Positions 8,053-15,071 of a DNA stretch of 15,071 nt are shown piece after piece. Position 1 is the first letter of the stretch. Each line of letters begins with the position of its first letter. Source of the DNA: Bryobacterales bacterium. Lineage in GTDB: Bacteria; Acidobacteriota; Terriglobia; Bryobacterales; Bryobacteraceae. Location: assembly GCA_003132865.1 (NCBI GenBank), contig PKYZ01000579.1, forward strand, positions 1 through 15,071. Direction: 5' to 3'. The notes beneath the pieces are model-generated. The model was given only the letters and a program-made list of their open reading frames with translations, did no database searches and was not told the origin of the DNA. The position numbers were made by a program, and so were the translations under genes.

Positions 8053-11000
8053 CGAAGTCCTGCAGTCGGCGCTGGACCGTGCGCCCGAAGAGCGCGACGT
8101 ATTTCTGCGGTCCGCATGCGCGGGCGACGAAACGCTGGAGCGGGAAGTCCGTTCCCTGCTGGCGTCGGATGAGCGGGCAGGCGGGTTCCTGGAGAATGCG
8201 GCGATGGAAGTGGCCGCGCGGGCCATGGCTCGCGGGCAGAGCCAGGACGCGCAGGAGAGCGCGGATTTCCCGATCGGACGGACCATCTCGCATTACCGCA
8301 TCGTCGAAAGGCTGGGCGGCGGCGGGATGGGCGTGGTTTACAAGGCCGAGGACAGCCGGCTGGACCGCTTTGTGGCGCTCAAGTTTTTGTCCGGCGAATT
8401 CGCTCGCCACCCGGATGCCATGATTCGTTTCCGGCGCGAGGCGCGATCCGCTTCCGCCTTGAATCACCCAAACATCTGCACGATATATGACATCGGCGAG
8501 CAGGACGGCCGCTCCTTCATCGCCATGGAGTTCCTGGACGGAACTACGCTGAAGCATCGCATCGCGGCGCGCCCACTGGATATCGAGGCACTTCTGTCAT
8601 TGGGCAACGAAATCGCCGACGCGTTAGACGCGGCTCACTCCGCGGGGATCGTCCATCGCGACATCAAACCCGCGAACATCTTCGTGACCGGGCGCGGTCA
8701 TGCGAAGGTTCTCGACTTTGGACTGGCCAAAGTCGATCCCGCCTCCGGCTATCGAGTCGGCCCCGGCGCAGGTGCAGGCGCCACGGCGCAACCGACCGTC
8801 ACGATCGAAGACCAAGCGACCAATCCAGGGAGCGCACTGGGAACGGTGCCGTACATGTCGCCGGAGCAAGTCCGCGCTCAACCTTTGGACGCCCGCACGG
8901 ATTTGTTCTCGTTCGGGGTGGTGCTCTATGAAATGGCTACGGGCAAGCTGCCCTTTCGCGGGGAAAGCTCGGGGATGGTTTTCGATTGCATTCTGAATCG
9001 CGATCCTGTGCCTCCCGTGCGCCTGAATCCCGACCTGCCCGCGGAATTGGAGCGCATCATCGACAAGTGTCTGGAAAAGGATCGCAACCTGCGCTACCAG
9101 CACGCTTCGGAGATCGGCGCCGACCTTCAGCGCCTCAAGCGGGACACGGGGCAACCTCCGGGCCCGGGCAGGGTGACAGCCGCTGCGCAGCCCGGCGCCG
9201 CAACTGCCATCGCCAAACGCCGGAAGGCGATTGCCGCGGCCGCGGCTGTGCTGGCGCTGTCCGCCGCCGGTTACTTCTATTTCCACCGCACCCCAAGACT
9301 CACGGACAAGGACACCATTGTCCTCGCCGATTTCGTAAACACGACGGGCGACGCTGTGTTTGACGGGACGCTTCGCCAGGGGTTGGCGGTAGAGCTTGAA
9401 CAGTCGCCTTTCCTCAGCCTGGTCTCCGAGCAGCGTATCCGGAAGACACTGCGTCTGATGAGCCGGCCGGCGGATGCGCCACTAACTCCGGACCTCGCCC
9501 GGGAAATCTGCGAGCGAACCGCCAGCGCCGCCGTCCTGGATGGCTCAATTGGCAGCCTCGGAAGCCAGTACGTGTTGGCGCTGCGTGCCCGGGACTGCCG
9601 CACTGGCGACATTCTTGACGACGAGCAGGGGCGAGCCGCCAGGAAAGAAGACGTTCTGACTGCCCTCAGTCAGATTGCCGGCAGATTTAGAACCCGAATC
9701 GGCGAATCGCTGGCCACGGTCGAAAAGCACGATACTCCGCTCGCCGAGGCGACCACACCATCGCTCGAAGCCTTGAAGGCCTATAGTACGGCCTGGAAGG
9801 TCTGGTTCTCCAAAGGCCCTGGCGCGGCGGTGCCCCATCTCCAGCGCGCTATCGGGATCGACCTCCAATTTGCGATGGCCTATGCAACCCTCGGGCGCAT
9901 GTACGGCGAGCTTTGGGAGCCTGTGCTCGCGGCGGAGAGCGCCGGCAAAGCCTATCAGTTGCGGAATCGCGTCAGCGACCCGGAGCGGTTCTTTATAATG
10001 GTCCCTCACGATCTGGACGTAACGGGAAACCTGGAAAGCGCCCGGCAAACCGCTGAGTTGTGGGCCGAAACCTATCCTCGCGATGCCAGGCCCCGAAGTA
10101 GCTTGTCGTGGATTTACCAGGAACTCGGCAAGTATGACAAGTCCATCGACGAAGGCAAGAGAGCGGTCGATCTCGATCCGGACTTTCCCCCCGGCTATAA
10201 CAATCTTGCCTGGGGCTATGTTCAAACGGACCGCCTGCCGGAGGCCGAGAACACTCTTCGGCGAGCCTCAGAGCACAAAGTCGCGTTCCCCGAGTTTCTG
10301 ATCATGCGATATTACATCGCTTTCTTACGGGGTGACCAGGCGGAGATGGGGCGGGCAGCGGCTCTGGCTGAGGCCAATTCCGACGTGGGAGACTGGGCCG
10401 TCCACGGGGAGGCTTCCGTCTTGGCCTATTCCGGTCATTTGCAAGAGGCCCGGAGGAAATCACGGCAGGCAGTGGACTTGGCCCAGCAGGCGGCTCACAA
10501 GGGCGAAAGTGCGGCGACGTATGACGCTGGAGCGGCCGTGCGGGAAGCCTTTTTCGGGAATGCGCGAGAGGCAAGGCGGTACGCCGCAGCGGCGCTGGAC
10601 CTTTCCAAGGGCCGGGATGTGGAGTACGGCGCTGCGTTTGCTCTGGCCCTCTCGGGGGATGTGGCGCGGTCTCAAGCGCTGGCGAACGATCTGGAAAAGG
10701 CATCGGAGGATACATACGTCAGATTCAATTACCTGCCAACTCTTCGGGCGCTTTGGGCGCTGAGCCATGGCGATTCTTCTAACGCCATCGAGCTGCTGCA
10801 AATCGCAGCTCCGTATGAGCTCGCCGTATCGGGTAGCGGGTCTGGTATCTTCGGAAACCTCTATCCGGTGTACCTGCGCGGCCAGGCCTGTCTGTTGGCG
10901 CATCGGGGCCCCGAAGCCGCCGCGCAATTCCAGAAGATCCTCGACCACCCTGGCATCGTTTTCGCCGATCCCGTAGGCGCATTGGCGCGCTTGCAACTGG

Positions 11001-11149
11001 GCAGGGCGTTCGCTTTGTCGGGAGATAAGACCAAGGCAAAGGCTGCCTACCAGGATTTCCTCGGCCTCTGGAAAGATGCCGACCCCGACATCCCGATCCT
11101 CCAGCAAGCCAAAGCGGAATACGGCAAGCTTGCAGTGAGGGACGAATGA
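8024..11149 (+). CDS. Membrane Ser/Thr protein kinase with TolB-like and TPR domains (module B)
   Basis: A 1041-residue kinase, the complete version of the module A kinase. The N-terminal helical segment covers residues 1-65. The kinase domain spans about 91-370, with glycine loop GGGGMG (98-103), Lys120 in [12 protein letters not shown] with Asp213, DFG at 231-233, and SPEQ at 279-282. The C-lobe is full ([18 protein letters not shown] and on). The activation segment is long and rich in Gly, Ala and Thr (about 236-270). After a Pro/Ala linker comes one membrane span at about 401-419, then a TolB/FlgO-like region (about 430-570) and TPR-like repeats (about 580-1035). The start overlaps the sigma B end by 29 bases, with no strong ribosome site of its own, so coupled translation is likely. 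Its probable role is to sense a signal through the outer half and phosphorylate sigma B (inference). Confidence 0.94.
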   Translation: MDSERWKQVNEVLQSALDRAPEERDVFLRSACAGDETLEREVRSLLASDERAGGFLENAAMEVAARAMARGQSQDAQESADFPIGRTISHYRIVERLGGGGMGVVYKAEDSRLDRFVALKFLSGEFARHPDAMIRFRREARSASALNHPNICTIYDIGEQDGRSFIAMEFLDGTTLKHRIAARPLDIEALLSLGNEIADALDAAHSAGIVHRDIKPANIFVTGRGHAKVLDFGLAKVDPASGYRVGPGAGAGATAQPTVTIEDQATNPGSALGTVPYMSPEQVRAQPLDARTDLFSFGVVLYEMATGKLPFRGESSGMVFDCILNRDPVPPVRLNPDLPAELERIIDKCLEKDRNLRYQHASEIGADLQRLKRDTGQPPGPGRVTAAAQPGAATAIAKRRKAIAAAAAVLALSAAGYFYFHRTPRLTDKDTIVLADFVNTTGDAVFDGTLRQGLAVELEQSPFLSLVSEQRIRKTLRLMSRPADAPLTPDLAREICERTASAAVLDGSIGSLGSQYVLALRARDCRTGDILDDEQGRAARKEDVLTALSQIAGRFRTRIGESLATVEKHDTPLAEATTPSLEALKAYSTAWKVWFSKGPGAAVPHLQRAIGIDLQFAMAYATLGRMYGELWEPVLAAESAGKAYQLRNRVSDPERFFIMVPHDLDVTGNLESARQTAELWAETYPRDARPRSSLSWIYQELGKYDKSIDEGKRAVDLDPDFPPGYNNLAWGYVQTDRLPEAENTLRRASEHKVAFPEFLIMRYYIAFLRGDQAEMGRAAALAEANSDVGDWAVHGEASVLAYSGHLQEARRKSRQAVDLAQQAAHKGESAATYDAGAAVREAFFGNAREARRYAAAALDLSKGRDVEYGAAFALALSGDVARSQALANDLEKASEDTYVRFNYLPTLRALWALSHGDSSNAIELLQIAAPYELAVSGSGSGIFGNLYPVYLRGQACLLAHRGPEAAAQFQKILDHPGIVFADPVGALARLQLGRAFALSGDKTKAKAAYQDFLGLWKDADPDIPILQQAKAEYGKLAVRDE

Positions 11150-11707
11150 CGAGCTTGGCTGGAGGGTTTCGAGTTGCCTGCCTGTATCGTAAAAGGATCA
11201 CGAACAGGTCCTGGGTTATCGAGTCGTGGAAAATCCACGAGCTGCAGGCTCGACGCCGTGCTGCACGACTGACGGCGCCAGCCATCCCGGCGCAGAACTT
11301 ATTGCCGAAGATTCTCGTACGTCTCGGGATCAAGACGTCACGCGCCGGATCTTGGCCGAACGCCATTCATGATGCCTTCTCACTGAGGTTTCTCTAGGAA
11401 CGCCTGCTTTTGGTCTTTTGGCAGAAGCCTGAAGCATCGCATCATCGAAAACAGCAGGGTCTGCGGGTTTCCCTGAGTCCAAGTTCGCTTCCGCGAGAAA
11501 GTCGGCACAAATCACCTCGATGCAATAAATACGCTTGTTTGCCTTCTGGCAACGCATTTTCCGACCTTGACGCTAACTGCTCTTCCGTATTTGCAAGGGT
11601 TGAACTTGCCCTGGTTCCCACCTCCGCGTTGATCCGTGTGGGTGTGGGCACGATCACAGGAATGGCATGGCGCCGCCTCTACTGGAAGGCGACGCCAGAG
11701 GACTGGT
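11150..11707. other. Stretch without recognisable gene
   Basis: About 560 bases follow kinase B. The first 40 or so (to about 11187) match the sequence after the third kinase copy (14673 onward), so they belong to the duplicated unit. TCGTGGA/TCCACGA (11224-11230 with 11234-11240, loop AAA) is a perfect 7-base stem about 75 bases after the kinase stop and may help end transcription, though no T-run follows. Reading frames of 75-110 codons exist on both strands (for example 11146-11397 + and 11410-11742 +), but their proteins look like nothing I know and their starts lack ribosome sites. I treat the rest as non-coding or decayed sequence. Confidence 0.45.
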
Positions 11708-12745
11708 TTATGGACCGACCACGCTGGTCAGCTTGTTGTTGACGCCCATTACTATGCACACGACCTGGCCGGTGCCAAGGGCCCCGCAGGCGGGAATGCC
11801 AATACCGATGCCGCCGATTTTGATCCATCCTCCCCAACTGGCTCCGTTATACACATCGGCGTAGAAGGCATTGTCCAACTCACCGATCGCGCCGCAGACC
11901 ACCAGTCCGGCACCTTGTGTGGTGCAGTTAGCATTGTTGGAGACCGTCCCGCCCAGCGCACCGTAGGTGGTCCAATTGTTGGCCGTCCACGATCCGCCGA
12001 GGAATTCCGCGCCGTAGATCATTCCCGAGTTGTAGGCCTCACCAAAGCAGGCGACTTTGCCGCCGGAGTTCACGGACGAGCAATTCGGGTCGCCAGCCGC
12101 CGATCCACCAAGGTTGAGGAAACCCTCCCAAGCGCCAGCGGTGTAGCGATTCGCCAAGGTTATGCCGTCAATAGTGACCACGGCACAAACTACGCCGCCC
12201 GCGTTGTCGGTCGCGCAACCGGGGGCCGAGACCGCTGAGGTCGCGACGGTCTTGAAAGTGCTCCAGGAAGTCCCGTTATAGATCGAGTAAGCTAGTCCGC
12301 CCGTAGAACTGCGCGCTACACACAGTACTTCTCCAGCGGTGAGTTCCCCACAGCTCGGTGCGGAATAGAGTCTCGCTGCGACCTGCGCGGGGGTAGTCCA
12401 GCTTGAACCATTGAAGACGGTGGTGAGCAGGTTTCCGCTCGTAGCCATCGCTGCGCAGATCACATCGCCAGAGCCGTTACTGGTGCAACTTGGATTCGAC
12501 GCGACCGCTCCCACCAGATTCGTCCATGTGCCCCATGAGGTACCGTTGAACTCGTTCACCATAATCGCGCTTTTCCCACTGCGCACGGCACATACCGCTT
12601 TGCTGCTCGAGACGAAAGCACAAGAGGGGTTTCCGAAGCCGGTGGCATTTCCTGTCGAAATGAAACTGCCCCAGGAGGCCCATGCCGACTGGCACGATAC
12701 CAGCCCGGCGCACAAGATCAGCACACACACTGCAGTTCGTTTCAT
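11708..12745 (-). CDS. Secreted seven-repeat Cys-pair protein, probable beta-propeller lectin-like
   Basis: A 345-residue exported protein. The N-terminus MKRTAVCVLILCAGLVSCQSAWA is either a Sec signal cut after AWA or, because LVSC matches a lipobox, a lipoprotein signal with acylated Cys18. The mature part is seven repeats of about 40-50 residues. Each has xPxC, nine residues (ten in the fifth), VxC, and then a FNGxSWxxW strand. The seventh repeat lacks its SW strand, while the very N-terminus (WGSFISTGNATGFG) supplies one. That is the closure pattern of a seven-bladed propeller, and the Cys pairs would make one disulfide per blade. The fold resembles fucose-lectin/PLL-type propellers (inference), so glycan or surface binding is possible. 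GAGG about ten bases upstream of the ATG supports the start. Its large + strand overlap frame (11636-12238) is a shadow. Confidence 0.82.
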   Translation of the reverse strand: MKRTAVCVLILCAGLVSCQSAWASWGSFISTGNATGFGNPSCAFVSSSKAVCAVRSGKSAIMVNEFNGTSWGTWTNLVGAVASNPSCTSNGSGDVICAAMATSGNLLTTVFNGSSWTTPAQVAARLYSAPSCGELTAGEVLCVARSSTGGLAYSIYNGTSWSTFKTVATSAVSAPGCATDNAGGVVCAVVTIDGITLANRYTAGAWEGFLNLGGSAAGDPNCSSVNSGGKVACFGEAYNSGMIYGAEFLGGSWTANNWTTYGALGGTVSNNANCTTQGAGLVVCGAIGELDNAFYADVYNGASWGGWIKIGGIGIGIPACGALGTGQVVCIVMGVNNKLTSVVGP

Positions 12746-12826
12746 ACTAGTTTTTCCTCGCTCTCAAGAGTTGTAGATTTTTCTCCAGGCAGACCGTCGC
12801 CGGTTACGGCTCGCCGTCGCTTCTAT
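12746..12826. other. Short intergenic gap
   Basis: It contains the ribosome-binding stretch of the propeller gene (GAGG on the minus strand, near 12755-12758) and a GC-rich, partly self-complementary piece around 12790-12815. No promoter can be named with confidence. Confidence 0.35.
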
Positions 12827-13162
12827 TTAGTATGGCGCGAAATCGAAGTCAAAACTATCAATCGAGTCCACAAATTCGCAGGTGCTTGATTCAATGGGGA
12901 GTGACGGAGCCGCAGATGCAGCCTCGAAACTCGGATCGGCACTCACCGGCAGCCATACCCGCTTCGTGCCAAACCCGCCTCGCAGATACTCGATCTTCAC
13001 AGCGTAGCGATGCCCTTTAGTCAGAGCGATGGTCACTCCCTGCGAGTTGGGATCGTGCAAAACTGCGTCATCGACGGCTAGCTTGCCATCCAGGCACATC
13101 CGGTGCCTTGATCCCACCAGACCAAGGATTTCAAACTCATAATCGGGCCTATTCCTAAGCAA
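12827..13162 (-). pseudogene. PA14-domain fragment (remnant of a larger secreted enzyme)
   Basis: An open frame of 111 codons that begins inside a domain, with no proper start (only TTG at 13162), no ribosome site and no signal peptide. Residues 7-68 carry PA14-like features: YEFEI, HRMCLDGKLAVDD, then ALTKGHRYAVKIEYLRGGFGTKRVWLP. PA14 modules of this kind are inserted in family 3 glycoside hydrolases and other carbohydrate-active proteins. The stretch DPSFEAASAA after it recalls the linker back into such an enzyme, but the remaining residues look unrelated. Both ends are thus lost: the upstream end at the junction with the kinase remnant at about 13163, and the downstream end by truncation or frame loss. 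It is probably not functional. The link to a glycoside hydrolase is an inference from memory of the family. Confidence 0.65.
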
Positions 13163-13164
13163 AA

Positions 13165-14672
13165 CTCTTGCTAGCGCTCGGAATCGAGATCGCCGATGCG
13201 TTGGATGCGGCCCACACCGCAGGTATTGTTCACCGCGACATCAAGCCGGGCAACGTTTTCATCACCGAGACAGCAAGCGGGCGCCCCGACCACGCCAAGA
13301 TCCTCGACTTCGGCTTGGCTCAACTAGCTGCGCCGGACGGCACTGAGGAGCCTCTTACAAGGCCGGGTACCGCCATGGGCACGCCCGGCTACCTACATGT
13401 CGCCGGAGCAGGAGCTCATGTACGGCGGTTTGGGAGAGTCCGACCTCTCGGCGGAGAGCACCAGCAAAGCCTATCAGTTGCGTGATCGAACCAGTGACGG
13501 CGAGAAGTTCTTTATTACCGCTTCCTACCATCGCCGAGTCACTGGAAACCTGGAAAAGGCGAAACAGACCTGTGAGTTGTGGGCGCAAAATTATCCTCGT
13601 GAGATGGTGTCCCACGACTACCTGGCGGCGATTTACCCGACCTTCGGAAGGTACGATCAGGGAGTGGAAGAAGCCAAGAAAGCAATCGGCCTCGCTCCAG
13701 ATTTTGCCATCGGTTATGCGCTTCTTGCCATGAACTATCAATTCCTCGACCTCCTGGAAGAAGCCACGAACACCCTCCAGCAAGCCTACGGACGCAAGCT
13801 GGAAATCCCCGACTTTTTGGTCCAGCGCTACGACATCGCCTTTTTAAAAAGCGACAAGGCGGAAATGCAACAGGAAGCGGCTCTGGGCCAGGGAAAATCC
13901 GGAGCGGTTAAGACTGGATTTCAGACCACCAGGCTTTTGTCTCGGCGTATTCTGGCCGCTTGCAAGAGGCCCGGAGGTGTCACATGATGCGGCGGAACTG
14001 GCTCAGCATGCGGCCCAGCGGGACAGGGCGGCTCTGGATGGAACCGGGCTGGCACTGTGGGAAGGCTTTTTCGGGAATGCGCCTGAGGCCAGGCGGAACG
14101 CGATGGCCGTACGTGAGCTTTCCAAGGGCCGGGAGGTGGAATATGGCGCTGCGTTTGCACTGGCCCTCTCCGGGGATTCTTCCCGGTGTCAAACGCTGGC
14201 GAACGATCTGGAAAGGCGCTTCCCTGAGGATACGTCTGTCAGGTTCAGTTACCTTCCGGCTCTTCGCGCACTTCTCGCACTGAACCATAGCGAGCCGTCG
14301 AAGGCTATTGAACTGCTACAAATCGCCGTTCCCTATGACCTGGGCGCGCCGCGCAACGGCTTTCATGGGTTCTTCGGGACGCTCTATCCAGTCTATGTGC
14401 CTGGTGAAGCCTATCTGGCCGCGCACCAAGGCGCCGCAGCCGCCGCGGAATTCCAGAAAATTCTCGATCACCGCGGGATCGTGGTCAGCGATCCCATAGG
14501 CGCACTGGCGCACTTGCAATTAGGCAGAGCGTTCGCTTTGTCGGGAGATAAGACCAAGGCAAGGACTGCCTACCAGGATTTCCTCGCTCTCTGGAAAGAC
14601 GCCGACCCAGATATCCCGATTCTCAAGCAAGCCAAGGCGGAATACGCCAAGCTGCAAGTGAGCGGCGAATGA
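13165..14672 (+). pseudogene. Third kinase-TPR copy, decayed
   Basis: A remnant of the same kinase family, closer to the module A kinase through most of its length. It begins abruptly at the equivalent of kinase A residue 189 ([15 protein letters not shown]). It keeps HRDIKPGN and DFGLAQ, then breaks. A CTAC tandem duplication (13389-13396) shifts the frame just before MSPEQ. Next comes a deletion of about 924 bases relative to kinase A, which joins SPEQ to ELMYGG and removes the rest of the C-lobe, the membrane span, the TolB-like region and the first TPR. Two added bases (TT, 13908-13909) and one lost base (within 13978-13994) shift it twice more. The TPR end (13977-14672) is open and well preserved. 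There is no sigma gene and no N-lobe, so kinase activity is impossible. Translation of the TPR part alone cannot be excluded. Confidence 0.9.
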
Positions 14673-14710
14673 CGAGCTTTTGCGGGAGCGTTTCGGGTTG
14701 CCTTGTATTG
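14673..14710 (+). repeat. 3' flank shared with kinase B
   Basis: The sequence after the stop (GACGAGCTT, then GGGAG-GTTTCG-GTTGCCT with small differences) matches 11150-11187 after kinase B. The kinase A gene has no such flank; the hairpin string at 6112 stands there instead. The match marks the right edge of the duplicated unit. Confidence 0.7.
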
Positions 14711-14736
14711 CCTTGTTGGATCGTTGTTGGCTTTGG

Positions 14737-14964
14737 CTACGTGGCGCCTTGCAGCGCGAGGATCTTTTCCTTGACCCCTGATGGAAAATCCACAAACATA
14801 AAGTGGTCTTTGTGGTATAGATAATCCTCACCGTTCTCGTCGACGATCCGCACCAAATCGTCCTTGGCCGCTGTCAGATCCGGAAGAATTCGATAGACCT
14901 GGCCGAGGATAAGATAATCGCTGTTGTCGATACATAGAGCGAAGGACTTTGCTTGTGCGTTCAT
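14737..14964 (-). CDS. Small conserved-type protein, function unknown
   Basis: A 75-residue acidic protein starting MNAQAKSFALCIDNSDYLIL and containing GQVYRILPD and VRIVDENGEDYLYHKDHF. This pattern (CIDN-x-DY, YR-x-LPD, DE-x-GEDYLY followed by an aromatic) recalls a family of short hypothetical proteins found in Acidobacteriota and other soil bacteria. The regular alternation of hydrophobic residues suggests a small all-beta fold. I know no function for it. I chose the ATG at 14964 because the conserved-looking part begins there. A longer reading from TTG at 15018 adds 18 basic residues and has no ribosome site. A GAAGG touches the chosen ATG directly, which is closer than usual, so the start stays uncertain. 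The gene converges on the kinase remnant and shows no operon partner in the window. Confidence 0.72.
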   Translation of the reverse strand: MNAQAKSFALCIDNSDYLILGQVYRILPDLTAAKDDLVRIVDENGEDYLYHKDHFMFVDFPSGVKEKILALQGAT

Positions 14965-15051
14965 CCTTCGCCAGCGACCATGACCATAAGTCTTACGCTC
15001 GCCGAAGAGCGGGTCCAAGGAGGATCCGCATGGGCAAGCTCCGCTCGCCTT

Positions 15052-15071
15052 GGCAGGCGAAACCGCCTGCC
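15052..15071. repeat. Perfect hairpin at the window edge
   Basis: GGCAGGCG (15052-15059) and CGCCTGCC (15064-15071) form a perfect 8-base stem with loop AAAC. It resembles the hairpin string at 6112-6187 in size and GC content and probably belongs to the same class of intergenic repeat or terminator. It may continue beyond the window. Confidence 0.6.

Noticed and set aside
9545..10225. 226-codon minus-strand frame opposite kinase B
   Set aside because: It is a shadow of the TPR region; a similar antisense frame occurs over kinase A (4263-4694) for the same codon-bias reason.
11146..11397. 83-codon frame overlapping the kinase B stop
   Set aside because: There is no recognisable domain. Its first part lies in the duplicated 3' flank, and the matching flank at 14673 does not preserve the frame.
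11636..12238. 200-codon plus-strand frame over the propeller gene
   Set aside because: The minus strand has a signal peptide and seven regular Cys-pair repeats; this frame has neither a ribosome site nor recognisable motifs.
13397..13987. Separate small TPR protein starting MSPEQ
   Set aside because: MSPEQ is the kinase activation-segment motif exposed by a 4-base duplication, so this is a piece of the decayed kinase and not a gene with its own start.
15030..15071. Plus-strand start (ATG at 15030) six bases after AAGGAGG (15017-15023)
   Set aside because: The ribosome site is good, but the codons run straight into a perfect hairpin at 15052-15071 and off the window; too little to call a gene.
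1..15071. CRISPR array, tRNA, rRNA, insertion sequence or prophage genes
   Set aside because: No regular short repeats with spacers, no cloverleaf I could find, no transposase or integrase motifs. The repeats present are gene duplications and hairpins.

Overview
The window is GC-rich, and its gene content suggests an Acidobacteriota genome, probably of the Solibacter/Bryobacter type. The indicators are paired ECF sigma factor and Ser/Thr kinase-TPR genes, secreted HAF-repeat proteins, and intergenic strings of short perfect hairpins. This assignment rests on gene families remembered from that phylum, not on a database search.

Layout. Positions 51-902 (+) encode a polytopic membrane protein with an M50-like zinc-site motif. 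Two near-identical modules follow. Module A has a secreted HAF-repeat protein (1042-2439, -) that diverges from an ECF sigma factor (2555-3154, +). The sigma gene overlaps a membrane Ser/Thr kinase with a TolB-like and TPR C-terminal half (3144-6110, +). Four consecutive hairpins at 6112-6187 separate module A from module B. Module B has the same order: HAF protein (6204-7358, -), sigma factor (7435-8052, +) and kinase-TPR (8024-11149, +). A stretch of about 560 bases without a recognisable gene comes next. Then come a secreted protein of seven Cys-pair repeats (11708-12745, -), a broken PA14-domain fragment (12827-13162, -), and a third, decayed kinase-TPR copy (13165-14672, +) with a large internal deletion and three frameshifts. 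A small conserved-type protein (14737-14964, -) and another perfect hairpin at the right edge close the window.

How the genes may work together (inference). Sigma and kinase genes overlap by 11 and 29 bases, so they are probably co-translated. The sigma factors belong to the ECF type found beside Ser/Thr kinases. Their region 2.2 has Gln-Ala-Thr-Ala or Gln-Thr-Thr-Ala where classical ECF sigmas carry acidic residues. That fits activation by phosphorylation from the adjacent kinase, as described for the EcfP/PknT pair of Vibrio. The kinase has a single membrane span followed by a putative periplasmic TolB-like/TPR half that could be the sensor. The divergent HAF protein, itself a likely seven-unit beta-propeller, could be its ligand or its regulatory target. 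The shared HAF-sigma intergenic block keeps several motifs, two of them at identical spacing, and is the best candidate for a common control region.

The three kinase copies record a local history of duplication, divergence (an 18-residue C-lobe deletion in copy A; a Lys-to-Met change in the sigma A recognition helix) and decay (copy C).
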